Under the pieces are notes generated by a model. That model saw only the letters and a program-made list of their open reading frames with translations. It was not told the DNA's origin and searched no databases. Positions 9,012 through 18,617 of a DNA stretch of 64,000 nucleotides are shown here, piece after piece. Each line of letters opens with the position of its first letter. Position 1 is the stretch's first letter. This DNA is from Rubrivivax sp. (lineage in GTDB: Bacteria > Pseudomonadota > Gammaproteobacteria > Burkholderiales > Burkholderiaceae_C): the NCBI GenBank assembly GCA_018780805.1, contig JADMJD010000026.1:1-64000 (forward strand). Reading direction: 5' to 3'. The position numbers and the translations under genes are program-made.

Positions 9012-10286
9012 ATGGAACACACCGACACCGCCGCCGACCACCCCGCCGACCGTCCCGAAACACCGCGCCATTGGGCTCGGGTGCCCACGATCCGCCCGAC
9101 CCTGCTGCAACCCCTGCGCCGCGCCGCCATCCCGCTGGCGGTGGCGCTTTCCCTGGCCGGCGCCGGCACCTGGCTGGCCCGGCAGACGGCGGACATCCCA
9201 CGCGGCGAGCAGCTGGTGCGCCACAACCTGTGGACCGGCACGACCGAGGTGCTGGCCGAAGGCCCGGTCTGGCTGCTGCCCGGCCTGCACCGGGGCCGGC
9301 TGCTGCCGGCGCGTGACCTGCAGCTGCGCGCCGTGCAACTGGCCCGGCATGACAGCCCGCAGGCGCTGCAGACGGTCGAGGGCCTGTCGGTCGGGCTGGA
9401 GGTGAGCCTGCGCGTGGCGCTGGACCCCACCCGCCTGCCGCAGCTGGCCGGCAGCCTGCCGGACCGCATCGGGCCGGACCTGGTGGAGCCGTTGCTGGCC
9501 GGCATCCTGTACCAGCAGGTCTCGCAACACACGGTGCGCGAGCTGTTCAGCAGCCAGCGCGGCGAGATCCAGCGCCGCGTGGAGGCCGAGCTGCGCACCC
9601 GCCTGGTGGCCGAGGGTTTGCTGCTCAAGAGCCTGCAAATCGGCGCTGTGGACCTGCCGGCCGACTACCGCAAGGGGCTGGACTCGCTGCTGGCCGAAGG
9701 CCTGGCCAGCGACCGCATGCGCTTCACGCTGGAGCTGCGCGAAAAGCAGGTGCAGGAGACCGCACTGCGTGCCAACGCCGACCGCGAGCGCCGCACCATC
9801 GAGGCCGAGGCCGCTGCGCGCGAACAGCTCATCGCCGCCAAGGCCCAGGAAGAGGCGATGAAACATGTGCTGCCCTTCAAGCAGCGCCAGATCGAGCAGC
9901 GCCAGCTCGAAGCCGAAGCCGAACGCCAGTCCCGTGTGCGGCTGGCCGAAGGTGCCGCGCAGGCGCGCCGCATCGAGGCCGATGGCGAGGCCGGCGCCCG
10001 CCAGAAGCTGGCCGATGCCGAGGCCTACCGCATGGCGCAGCTGGGCCAGGTGGCGGCGGCGCAGATGGCGCGCGAAGGTGAACTGATCAGCCGCCACCCG
10101 CTGCTGGTGCAGAAGGCGCTGGTGGACAAGCTGGGCGACAAGGTGCAGGTGATCGTCGCCCCGCCCGGCACCTCGGGCCAGTTGTTCGGGGGCCTGATCG
10201 GCAACAGCCGCGCGGCCGAAGAACAGACTGAGCGCGGCGAACAACCCAGCAGCCAGCACCCCAGCAGCCAGACCAGCGAGGAGTGA
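9012..10286 (+). CDS. SPFH/band 7 domain membrane protein
   Basis: A 424-residue protein with one N-terminal membrane helix near residues 37-57, then a prohibitin/flotillin-like SPFH domain. A long Ala/Glu/Arg-rich coiled coil follows (around residues 220-360, with repeats such as RERRTIEAEAAAREQL). The C-terminus is Gln/Ser-rich. Such proteins form rings or microdomains at membranes, often with a protease or secreted partner. The chosen ATG has GAGG eight bases upstream; an in-frame ATG 51 bases earlier is less likely. The next gene begins four bases after its stop, so the two products probably work together. Confidence 0.85.
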   Translation: MEHTDTAADHPADRPETPRHWARVPTIRPTLLQPLRRAAIPLAVALSLAGAGTWLARQTADIPRGEQLVRHNLWTGTTEVLAEGPVWLLPGLHRGRLLPARDLQLRAVQLARHDSPQALQTVEGLSVGLEVSLRVALDPTRLPQLAGSLPDRIGPDLVEPLLAGILYQQVSQHTVRELFSSQRGEIQRRVEAELRTRLVAEGLLLKSLQIGAVDLPADYRKGLDSLLAEGLASDRMRFTLELREKQVQETALRANADRERRTIEAEAAAREQLIAAKAQEEAMKHVLPFKQRQIEQRQLEAEAERQSRVRLAEGAAQARRIEADGEAGARQKLADAEAYRMAQLGQVAAAQMAREGELISRHPLLVQKALVDKLGDKVQVIVAPPGTSGQLFGGLIGNSRAAEEQTERGEQPSSQHPSSQTSEE

Positions 10287-10290
10287 CGCC

Positions 10291-11829
10291 ATGGCCCTGC
10301 CCCACCTTCCCCGCGCGCTGCCGCGCCAGCTCTGGCAGACACTGGGCGTCAGCCTCGTCGCCATCGCCTCGGCCGTGTTCTCCGTCCGCAGCCAGGCCGC
10401 GGACACACCACCCGCGGACACCGGCCTGATCGTCATCGACGCGGCGGCGCTGCGCGCCGCACCGCGTGATACCGCACCGCTGCTGACGCCGCTGTGGCGC
10501 GGCGAGGCCGTGCAGCTGCGCGGCGTGCGCGGCGACTGGCTGCAGGTCTGGGACCTGCACCGCGAGCGTGGCGGCTTCGTGCGCGCCATGGCGGTGCTGC
10601 CCGTGGCCAGTGGGCCCGCGGCGCTGCCAGAGCTGGCCGCGCAGCTGCGCCTGCTGCGCCAGCAGCCGGGCGCCGAATCGCTGGGCATCGGCATGGCCGC
10701 GGCGGTGATCGCACGCGCTGACCCCGCGTGGCTGGCGGCCCCGTCTGGCGCCGAGATGCTGGACACGCTGGTGATGCTGCAGCAGCGGCTGGCGGCGCGC
10801 GCCCAAGGCGCCGGTGCCGCGGCGGCGGCGCAGCAGACCGTGCTGGCGGCCCAGGCCGATGTGGCGGCGCGCTACGGCTTCGGGCTGCAGCCACTGGCCC
10901 GCGCCGACGGCGGCCAGCAGCTGTGCCCGAACACCGATCCCGCGCGCCTGCTGCGTGGCCACCCGGCGGCCACGGTGGCCCAGCGGACACGCGCAGCGCT
11001 GGCGCTGACCCGCCCCGACTGCCTGCCCGCCGATGCGCTGCCGTCGCAGCGGCTGACCCTGCTGGAGCAGCACGCCGCGTGGCTGGATGGGCTGGACCTG
11101 GCCACGTTGACCCCGACGGACCGCAACCGCCTGCTGATGCGCCGCGCCGCCGTGCTGAGCAGCCTGGCTTTTGCGCGCCGTGGCGGCGATGCGCAGACCC
11201 CGGCGGCCGCCGCGCTGGCCGCCTGGGGCCAGCTGATCCCGGCGGAGCTGACCGACGACGACGCCCCGGCGCTGCGCGACGCAGCAATACGCCTGAGCCC
11301 GCAGCGCTGGGTGGTTCAAGCCGCGGTGCAGGCCGGTGCCCCGGCGCGCCGCTTGGGCCGTTTTGAGCTGCGCCTGGAAGCTGGCGGCCCGGGCGAGACC
11401 TGCCTGCGCTGGGGAACGGTGGCCGATGGCCGCATGGCACAGCGCTGCAGCCACGGCGTGGTCCACCTGGCCAGCGCCCGCGTGGCGCCCGACGGCAGCG
11501 CGCTGGCCCTCGCGGTGCAGCCGCTGGACGGCTGGACGGAGTTGTGGCGCCTGGATGCCAACGGGCAGGTGCAGGTGCTGCCGCCCAGTGGCGAGGCGCC
11601 GGGCCTGGGCGCTGTCGAATGGGCTGGCTGGGCGCCGGGCAAGGACGGCGTGCAGCTGCTGGTGGCCCGCGAGGCGGACGCTGGCGGGCGGCTTGTGCGC
11701 CGCTTCGAGGTGCTCGGCGCCGATGTGACGCAACCCCCGCTGCGCTGGGCGGGTGACCCCGGTGTGCTGGCCGCCTTTCAGCGCAGCGCCGACCCGGCCT
11801 GGCGGGCGGGCTCACCCTTGCTGCGCTGA
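10291..11829 (+). CDS. Secreted protein with SH3-like N-terminal domain
   Basis: A 512-residue exported protein. A signal peptide (hydrophobic core VSLVAIASAVFSV, cleavage near SQAAD) is followed by an SH3b-like segment at about residues 48-105: VIDAAALRAAPRDTAPLLTPL, then LRGVRGDWLQVWD and GGFVRAM. SH3b domains bind peptidoglycan or peptides. The middle is Ala-rich and helical. The last 170 residues look beta-rich, with repeated short strands such as LEWAGW-type and GRLVRRFEVL, perhaps a sandwich or propeller-like fold. GGAG lies just before the ATG. It is co-transcribed with the SPFH protein. I do not recognise the family. Confidence 0.7.
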   Translation: MALPHLPRALPRQLWQTLGVSLVAIASAVFSVRSQAADTPPADTGLIVIDAAALRAAPRDTAPLLTPLWRGEAVQLRGVRGDWLQVWDLHRERGGFVRAMAVLPVASGPAALPELAAQLRLLRQQPGAESLGIGMAAAVIARADPAWLAAPSGAEMLDTLVMLQQRLAARAQGAGAAAAAQQTVLAAQADVAARYGFGLQPLARADGGQQLCPNTDPARLLRGHPAATVAQRTRAALALTRPDCLPADALPSQRLTLLEQHAAWLDGLDLATLTPTDRNRLLMRRAAVLSSLAFARRGGDAQTPAAAALAAWGQLIPAELTDDDAPALRDAAIRLSPQRWVVQAAVQAGAPARRLGRFELRLEAGGPGETCLRWGTVADGRMAQRCSHGVVHLASARVAPDGSALALAVQPLDGWTELWRLDANGQVQVLPPSGEAPGLGAVEWAGWAPGKDGVQLLVAREADAGGRLVRRFEVLGADVTQPPLRWAGDPGVLAAFQRSADPAWRAGSPLLR

Positions 11830-11887
11830 CGGTGGCGCAGACGGTGGCGCAGACGGCTGCGCTGACGGTGGCGCTGACGGCCGCGCC
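11828..11887 (+). repeat. Tandem 12-base repeat at the 3' end of the SH3-like gene
   Basis: Five consecutive 12-base units begin inside the stop codon of the upstream gene. The first two are identical (GACGGTGGCGCA); the next three differ by one to four bases. The array fades into GC-rich non-coding sequence. Confidence 0.7.
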
Positions 11888-12229
11888 GTTGCCCGCGCCG
11901 TTGGCGTGCGCTTGCACGCGGCCACGGCCCGTGTCAGCACCAGTGCGTGCAGTGGCCACCACGCCCCGTTCACCAGCCCGAAGCGACGGTTGCAGCCCCG
12001 CGGCGAGAACATCAGGACGTCGCTGCGGCGCCAGCGCCAGCACACGCTCATCGCCGCCCCTGCCGTGAGAGGCTCACAACGCGGCGACGTCGGCGGTTTG
12101 CGCGGTCGCCAGACCCGGCAGGGCCGCCAGACCGGCCGGCAGGCACAGCCACTGACGGCCTGTGCTGCGGTGCTTCGTCGGCAGGCACAAGGCGATGCGC
12201 CGCCCGCGCCGCCCCCGGGTGCACAAGGG
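11888..12229. other. Intergenic stretch without a supported gene
   Basis: About 340 very GC-rich bases lie between two convergent genes. Frames are open on both strands but their products are low-complexity (runs of Pro, Ser, Arg). A 79-codon minus-strand frame starting near 12051 has a short hydrophobic patch, but it runs into the tandem repeat and lacks a ribosome site. No terminator with a T-run is visible. Confidence 0.5.
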
Positions 12230-13102
12230 TCAGGCCTGGGCGCGTTGCACCAGGCTGGCCAGGGCCTGCTGGAAGGCCGGCGCGGCCTCCAGTTGTGGCG
12301 TGTGGCCGCAGCCGGCCAGGACCACCAGCGCCGCGCCGGGCACCACCAGGTGGGCCTGGCGCGTGTGGGCCACGGGCAGGACCGCGTCGTCCTCGCCGTG
12401 CAGCAAGGTCACCGGGCCGGGGAAGCCGCGCAGGATGTTCAATGAGCGCTGCCAGACCTCGGCCTTCTGGCCCCGCAGCCCGGTCAGCCCGCGCAGCAGC
12501 GCCAGGAAGTGCCGGTCACCGCCGGGCCGCATCACGTTGCGCTCGATGGCGGCCATGACCTCGGGGGTGATGGAGGCCGGGCGCAGCACGATGCTGGCCA
12601 CCTGCTGCTTCACCGCCATCGGCCCCGGCCGGGCCATCAGCTCGCCCAGGCCAGGCAAGGCCATCAGCCGGAACGGCAGCATGACCTCGCGCGCCAGCCC
12701 GGCGCAGGCCACCAGCAGCAGGCCACGCACCTGCTGCGGCGCCTGTTCGGCCATGCGCAGCGAGACCAAGCCGCCCAGCGAGTTGCCGACCAGCAGCGCC
12801 GGGCCCACGCCCAGCGCTTGCAGCAAGCGCCAGCCCAGCCGGGCGATGGCGTCGAGGTCGGTGTCGTTCGGTGCCTGGCCGGAGAGGCCGTGCGAGGGCA
12901 TGTCCCAGGCCAACAGCCGCCAGGCGGGGTCTGGTGTGTCGAACTGGCGGTTCCACAGCTCCAGCGAGCCACCGATGCCGTGGGTCAACAGCACAGGCAT
13001 GCCGTCGCCGCCGCTGTCGCGGCAGCGGATCGAAACACCGTCGATGTCGACCAGGCGGATGCTCGCTTGCAAAGAGTCGGCGTTCATGGTGGTGGTGACC
13101 AT
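12230..13102 (-). CDS. Alpha/beta hydrolase of the aromatic-alcohol operon
   Basis: A 290-residue alpha/beta hydrolase. The oxyanion strand is PVLLTHGIGGSLELW, the nucleophile elbow is GNSLGG, the acid lies in LHGEDDAVLP, and the catalytic His is in GCGHTPQLE. Related enzymes cleave esters, lactones or C-C bonds of ring-cleavage products. It is the last gene of a seven-gene transport and oxidation operon, starting five bases after the SDR stop, so a job on an aromatic ester or dienoate is likely but unproven. A second in-frame ATG at 13087 is possible; neither has a strong ribosome site. Confidence 0.82.
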   Translation of the reverse strand: MVTTTMNADSLQASIRLVDIDGVSIRCRDSGGDGMPVLLTHGIGGSLELWNRQFDTPDPAWRLLAWDMPSHGLSGQAPNDTDLDAIARLGWRLLQALGVGPALLVGNSLGGLVSLRMAEQAPQQVRGLLLVACAGLAREVMLPFRLMALPGLGELMARPGPMAVKQQVASIVLRPASITPEVMAAIERNVMRPGGDRHFLALLRGLTGLRGQKAEVWQRSLNILRGFPGPVTLLHGEDDAVLPVAHTRQAHLVVPGAALVVLAGCGHTPQLEAAPAFQQALASLVQRAQA

Positions 13103-13107
13103 GCGGC

Positions 13108-13878
13108 TCAGATGTAGGTCGAGGCCAGCCCGCCGTCCACCGGCAGGTTGATGCCGCTGACCCAGCGTGCGTCGTCGCCCAGCAGGAAGGCGATGGCGGG
13201 CGCCACCTCGTCGCTGAAGGCAGGTCGCTTCATGCGGTGGGCATCGGCCTGCACACGCTCCTGCCCCAGCATCTGCACAAAATCGCCGAGGATGGGCGTG
13301 AACACCGGCCCGGGCGCGACGCAGTTCATGCGCACGCCCTGCCCCAGGAACAGCTTCTGCGATTGCGTGAGCGTCCAGACGATCAACGCCTCCTTGAAAT
13401 ACTGGTAGCAGCTGGCCTGCGGCACGGGGTGGCGCGCCAGCCAGGCGAGGCCGGCCTCGAAGTGGTGTGTCTCGGCCAGGGCCTTGTGCAGGTCCAGCCG
13501 CGCGGGCCACTCGAAGCCGAGGATGGACGACACGTTGACGACGCTGCCGCCAGCAGGCATGCGCGCGGCCAGCTTCAGCGTCAGGTGGCGCAGGCCCAGG
13601 TAGTTGACCCGTGCGACCAGGTCCACGCTCGCGGTGCCGGGCACGCCGGCGATGTTGGCCAGGCCGTCGATCTGCTGCGGCAGGCTGTCCAGCGCGGCGT
13701 CGATGGCCACCTGCTCCGACAGATCGGCCTTCACAAAGCCGTCCAGCGTCAACGTGGGGTCGTTGCGGTCCAGCCCGATGACCCGGGCGCCTTGCTGCCG
13801 CAGCAGCTTGGCGGTGTCGCTGCCGATGCCGGAACTGACACCGGTGACGACGATGGTCTTGCCTTGCAGTTTGCTCAT
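13108..13878 (-). CDS. Coniferyl-alcohol dehydrogenase-like SDR
   Basis: A 256-residue short-chain dehydrogenase. The Rossmann motif TGVSSGIG lies near residue 12. It then has features I recall from the coniferyl-alcohol dehydrogenase CalA of Pseudomonas: GLDRNDPTLTLDGFVKADLS, IDGLANIAGVPGT, and FEWPARLDLHKALAE. The active-site Tyr and Lys are in CYQYFKEALIVW, and the end reads GINLPVDGGLAST. CalA oxidises an aromatic allylic alcohol to the aldehyde with NAD. With the aryl-aldehyde dehydrogenase of the same operon it would give alcohol to aldehyde to acid. The substrate could be coniferyl, vanillyl or another benzylic alcohol. The start overlaps the stop of the permease gene as ATGA. Confidence 0.85.
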   Translation of the reverse strand: MSKLQGKTIVVTGVSSGIGSDTAKLLRQQGARVIGLDRNDPTLTLDGFVKADLSEQVAIDAALDSLPQQIDGLANIAGVPGTASVDLVARVNYLGLRHLTLKLAARMPAGGSVVNVSSILGFEWPARLDLHKALAETHHFEAGLAWLARHPVPQASCYQYFKEALIVWTLTQSQKLFLGQGVRMNCVAPGPVFTPILGDFVQMLGQERVQADAHRMKRPAFSDEVAPAIAFLLGDDARWVSGINLPVDGGLASTYI

Positions 13879-14873
13879 GGGGAGTTGCTCCTGGTGGGGG
13901 TGAGAGAAGGTGAAAAAGGGTCGCCGGCCGGCGGCGCAGCCTGCGCGGCCCGGCGGGCCTGCCGCTGCTGCCACAGGCCCACCAGGCCTTGCGGCAGCGC
14001 CAGTGCGAACAAGGTGGCGAGCGCGCCCACGCCGGCCAGGTACCAGACGCCGAAGTCGCCCAGGCTTTCCTGCAGCGTGAACAGGACCAGCGCACCGACG
14101 ATCGGACCGGCCAGGCTGCGCAGGCCGCCGACCAGCACCATGAACAGCATCAGCACCGACCATTGCACGCCGAAGTTGGTGCGCGGCAGGAAGGTGATGG
14201 CGCTGGCCAGCCAGGCCACGCCGGCCAGCGCGCAGCCGAAGGCGGCCAGCACGTAGACCACGCGCCGTGTGGGCAGCACCCGCACGCCCACGGAGGCGGC
14301 CGCTTCGTCGTCGTCACCCAGCGCGCGCGAGGCCGCGCCCACCGGGCTGCGGGCCAGACACCAGACGGCCAGCAACATCGCCGCCAGCGACACCAGCGCA
14401 AAGCCGTAGCCCAGGTTGCGGCGCAGCGTGGGCTCGACCGCGTTGAGCGCGATCAGCGAGGTGCCGGTTTCGCCCTGCACCAGCGGGTCCAGCATCACCA
14501 GGATGCGGATCACCTCGGCCGCGACCCAGGTGGCGATGGCAAATTCACCATCTTTCAGGCGCAGCAGGAAAAACGACAGGCCCCAGGCCACCACCGCCGC
14601 GCCCACTGCGCCGATCAGCAGTGCCGGGTAGGCCGGCAGGCCGCCATCGACCAGGCGCAGCGCGAAGTAGCCGCCCAGGCCGAAGAAAGCCTGCTGGCCG
14701 ACGGACACCAGGCCAGCCTGGCCTGCCATCAGGCCCCACATCGCGGCCAGCAGCATCAGGATGAACAGGCCGGTGAGCTTGTCGATGACGCTGGCGCCGG
14801 CCACCAGCGGCAGCAGCGCCGCGAGCAGCAGCACGGCGGCGCCACCGCCGAGCACGGTGCGGGGGGTCGTCAT
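13875..14873 (-). CDS. Branched-chain-type ABC transporter permease (LivM family)
   Basis: A 332-residue inner-membrane permease with about nine hydrophobic segments. It carries the LivM landmarks GLVSVGQQAFFGLGGYFAL, then RALGDDDEAAASVGV (the coupling helix that meets the ATPase), and PRTNFGVQWSVLMLFMVLVGGLRSLAGPIVGA near the end. The C-terminal tail is soluble and Ala/Pro-rich. It pairs with the LivH-type permease, whose stop overlaps its start as ATGA. In this operon the importer probably carries an aromatic acid or alcohol rather than leucine, as known for phenylpropanoid and benzoate importers of this class. Confidence 0.9.
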   Translation of the reverse strand: MTTPRTVLGGGAAVLLLAALLPLVAGASVIDKLTGLFILMLLAAMWGLMAGQAGLVSVGQQAFFGLGGYFALRLVDGGLPAYPALLIGAVGAAVVAWGLSFFLLRLKDGEFAIATWVAAEVIRILVMLDPLVQGETGTSLIALNAVEPTLRRNLGYGFALVSLAAMLLAVWCLARSPVGAASRALGDDDEAAASVGVRVLPTRRVVYVLAAFGCALAGVAWLASAITFLPRTNFGVQWSVLMLFMVLVGGLRSLAGPIVGALVLFTLQESLGDFGVWYLAGVGALATLFALALPQGLVGLWQQRQARRAAQAAPPAGDPFSPSLTPTRSNSP

Positions 14874-15771
14874 GTGGCCCCCTGCGTGCTGCGCTGCCAG
14901 GGCCAGGTGGCGCGGCCGTGCGCCGCACGGTGCTGGGCCCACAGCCGCGCACCCAGCACGGCCAGGAACAGCAGGTGCCCGCCCAGCTGAAAGCCGGCCG
15001 GCGACACCAGCGCGCCCAGCGACTGCGCCAGCCCGAGCAGGATGCCGCCCAGCAAGGTGCCCCACAGCGAGCCGATGCCCCCGATGACGACGGCCTCGAA
15101 AGCGCTGATCAGCAGCTGCGGCCCTGCATAGGGCTCGATGGTGGCACGCAGGGCCAGCATCGTGCCCGCCAAGGCGGCCAGCGCGGTGGCGATGCCGGCC
15201 GCGGCGCGGTGCACCCGTGCCGCGTCCACGCCGTTCAGCGCTGCGGCTTCCGGGTCGGCCGACGCGGCGCGGATGGCCCGGCCCAGCCGGCTGTGCCGGA
15301 GCATGCCCTGCAGCGCTGACAGCACGACGACGGCCAGGCCCAGCGTCAGCACCGGCAGCTGGCCCACCACCGTGCCGCCAGGCAGCGTCCAGCTGGCCCA
15401 GGACAAAGGCCCCAGCGCATCGGCCAGCGAACGTGCCTCCGAGCCAAAGACGCCGTACAGCAGGTTCTGCAGCAGCGCGCCCAGGCCGATGGTCACCAGC
15501 AGGGGCAGCAGCACACCGGCATGCAGCGTGCGGGCCAGCACCCAGCGCTGCAGCAGCGCGCCGAGCACCGCCATCACCGGCAGCATCAGCAACGCCGCGC
15601 CCCACCAGGGCAGGCCGGCGGCAGTGAGGGCCAGCACGCCGTAGGCGCCCAGGATGGCCAGGTCGCCATGTGCCAGGTTGATGATGCGCATGACGCCGAA
15701 CATCAGTGACAGGCCGGCGGCCAGCACGGCGTAGTAGCCGCCCAGCAGCACGCCTTGCACGACGGCATCGG

Positions 15772-15775
<4 letters not shown>
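14870..15775 (-). CDS. Branched-chain-type ABC transporter permease (LivH family)
   Basis: A 301-residue permease with eight or so membrane helices. The LivH signature is clear: GGYYAVLAAGLSLMFGVMRIINLAHGDL at residues 12-40, the cytoplasmic loop RLGRAIRAASADPEAAALNGVD near 170, and EAVVIGGIGSLWGTLLGGI near 235. It forms the channel with the LivM-type protein. Its start overlaps the stop of the upstream ATPase gene and its stop overlaps the next start, so the whole transporter is translationally coupled. Confidence 0.9.
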
Positions 15776-16544
<769 letters not shown>

Positions 16545-16548
<4 letters not shown>

Positions 16549-17294
16549 GCGGCAGCTCCGCCCAGGTAGGCCTGCACCACGCGCGGGTGGGCCATCACGG
16601 CCGCCGGTTCGCCCTCGGCCAGCACGGCGCCGGCGTCCATGCAGACCAGCCGGCCGACGACCTTCAGCAAGGCGTGCAGCACATGTTCGATCCAGACCAG
16701 GGTCAGGCCTTGGGCGTGCAGACTGCCCACCAGGGCCACCAGCTGCAGCAGCTCCGCTTCCGTCAGGCCACCGCCGATCTCGTCCAGCAGCAGCACCTTC
16801 GGTTGCGTGGCCAGCGCGCGGGCCAGCTCCAGGCGCTTGCGGTCCAGCAGGCCCAGCGTGTCGGCCGGGCGCGTGGCCAGCGTGTCCAGGCCCGTGCGCG
16901 CCAGCGCCTGCTGCACGGCGGCCACCTCCGCCATGCCACGCAGGCCGGCGCCGTGCTGGGCGGCCACGCGCACGTTGTCGGCCACGCTCATGCTCAAAAA
17001 GGGCCGCGGCACCTGGTGGGTGCGGCCGATGCCGGCGCGGCAGCGCCGCGCGGTGTCCCAGGCGCTGATGTCGCAGCCATCGAACAGCACCTGCCCATGG
17101 CTGGCCGGCAGCGTGCCGGCCAGCACACCGAACAAGGTGGTCTTGCCCGCGCCATTCGGCCCCACGATGCCCAGCGCCTCACCCTGGCGCACCTGCAGGT
17201 CCACGCCGTGCAGCACCTGCAGCGCGCCAAAGTGCTTGCTCACGCCGAGCGCGGCGAGCACGACGGCCGGGTCCCCGGTCTGCAGGTTGGCCAT
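16545..17294 (-). CDS. Branched-chain-type ABC transporter ATPase (LivG family)
   Basis: A 249-residue ABC ATPase. Walker A is GPNGAGKTT near residue 45. The stretch GIGRTHQVPRPFLSMSVADNV is the LivG Q-loop region. Two departures stand out: the ABC signature is degenerate, reading LGLLDRKRLELARALA instead of LSGGQ, and Walker B reads VLLLDEIGGGLTEAE. The first change is common in LivG proteins, whose signature is often LPYGxQRRLE. It ends with the LivG-type H-loop VWIEHVLHALL. It starts five bases after the binding-protein stop. Confidence 0.9.
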
Positions 17295-17299
17295 GGCGG

Positions 17300-18598
17300 T
17301 CAGGCCAGCTTGTAGGCCGTCATCGGGCCGGTCAGCGGCACCTGGGGGTGGTCGGCGTTGGAGACGATGTTGACGCTGAACTTGCCGTTGGCGCCGCGCA
17401 GCCACTGCACGCCCACCAGGCCCGTGGTGGCGCAGTTGGGCACCGGGCCGGTGGTGAAGTCGATGTCGCCCACGGCCGTCGGCGCCTTCAGCCGCGCCAG
17501 CGACGCGGCCAGCGCGGCCCGGTCACCCGGGTTGGCACTGGCGCGCACGGCCGCGACGGCGGCGTCGAACAGCGAGGCGGTGGCTCCGATCTGCACGGTC
17601 CAGGCTTTGCCGCTGGACTTTTCGTAGCCGTCGGCCAGCTGCGCGCAGCTCATGCCGGTGGCGGGCGAACTGAACGGGAAGCTGCGGTGCCAGTAGGCGC
17701 CGGAGTGCACGCCGTGCCCCAGCTGGCCCAGGGCCTCCAACTCGGCGGCAAACAGGCCGGCCTTGGCCGTCTGCACGATCTTGACCTGCTGGGCCAGCCC
17801 GCGCTGAGCGGCCTGGCGCCAGAAGACCGCGAAGTCCGGCGGGAACGGGAAGGTGTTGAAGATCTCGATGCCCTCCTTGCGGAAGGCCGCGATCTGCGCC
17901 GAAAAGTCGGCCTGGCCGTTCTGGTACGGGCCGGCATCGAAGACCGTGAAGCCGTTCTGCTGCAGCGCCGGGATCAGCGCGCGGCGGATGGCATTGCCGT
18001 CAGCATCGGCCGGCAGCAGCATGCCCACCTTCTTGTTGGTGGCGACCTTGCTCCACTGGTCGGTGTAGAGCTTGGCGAAGTTGCCCACGCCAAAACAGAA
18101 GTGGTAGCTCCACTTGAACGGCGACGGCTCGCCAGGCTTGGCCCCGCGCCCGAAATAGAAGGCCTCCCAGGGGCTGGTGGTCGACAGCGCAGGCACGCCC
18201 GCGGCCTCGCAGGCATCGGCCACCGGGTTCACGGTCTCGGGCGTGGAGGTGGACAGCACAAAGTCCACTTTGTCGGCATTGACCAGCTCGCGTGCCACGG
18301 CAGCGGCGCGCACCGGGTTGCTGGTGGTGTCCTTGGCGATGAACTCCAGGTTCCAGCGCTTGCCGCCGGCTTCCACGCCGCCGGCCACCTGCTTTCGCAC
18401 CTGGTCCAGCACCCAGCCGTCACCCTCGCCGAACAGCGCCAGCGGCCCCGAGCGCGGGCTGACGACGCCGATGCGCAGCGTGTTGCCCTGGGTGCGTCCC
18501 AGCATCGGGAAGGCCGCCAGGCCGGCCGCCGCTGCGCCTGCGCGCAGCACGTGGCGGCGCGGCAGCTTCTGGTGGTGGTGGTGGTTGTTGTCGTTCAT
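17300..18598 (-). CDS. Branched-chain-type ABC transporter substrate-binding protein
   Basis: A 432-residue periplasmic binding protein of the type I (LivK/Peripla_BP_6) fold. It starts with an unusual polar, His-rich stretch (NDNNHHHHQK), then a twin-Arg Tat-like leader PRRHVLRAGAAAAGLAAF. The mature protein opens with LRIGVVSPRSGPLALFG, the ligand cradle is marked by STSTPETVNPVADACEAAGVP, and Trp/Phe residues (SPWEAFYFGRGA) could stack on an aromatic ring. GGAGACAAAC precedes the ATG. It follows the aldehyde dehydrogenase gene after 19 bases, so its ligand should be the substrate of this operon. Confidence 0.88.
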   Translation of the reverse strand: MNDNNHHHHQKLPRRHVLRAGAAAAGLAAFPMLGRTQGNTLRIGVVSPRSGPLALFGEGDGWVLDQVRKQVAGGVEAGGKRWNLEFIAKDTTSNPVRAAAVARELVNADKVDFVLSTSTPETVNPVADACEAAGVPALSTTSPWEAFYFGRGAKPGEPSPFKWSYHFCFGVGNFAKLYTDQWSKVATNKKVGMLLPADADGNAIRRALIPALQQNGFTVFDAGPYQNGQADFSAQIAAFRKEGIEIFNTFPFPPDFAVFWRQAAQRGLAQQVKIVQTAKAGLFAAELEALGQLGHGVHSGAYWHRSFPFSSPATGMSCAQLADGYEKSSGKAWTVQIGATASLFDAAVAAVRASANPGDRAALAASLARLKAPTAVGDIDFTTGPVPNCATTGLVGVQWLRGANGKFSVNIVSNADHPQVPLTGPMTAYKLA

Positions 18599-18617
18599 GT
18601 TTGTCTCCTCCGTGCGC

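Noticed and set aside
11812..12051. 79-codon minus-strand frame after the SH3-like gene
   Set aside because: It runs into the tandem repeat, overlaps a real gene end and has no ribosome site; the product tail is repeat-encoded Pro/Ser.
13879..14095. Upstream extension of the CalA-like SDR frame
   Set aside because: The family start MSKLQGKTIVVTG and the ATGA overlap with the permease gene fix the start at 13878.
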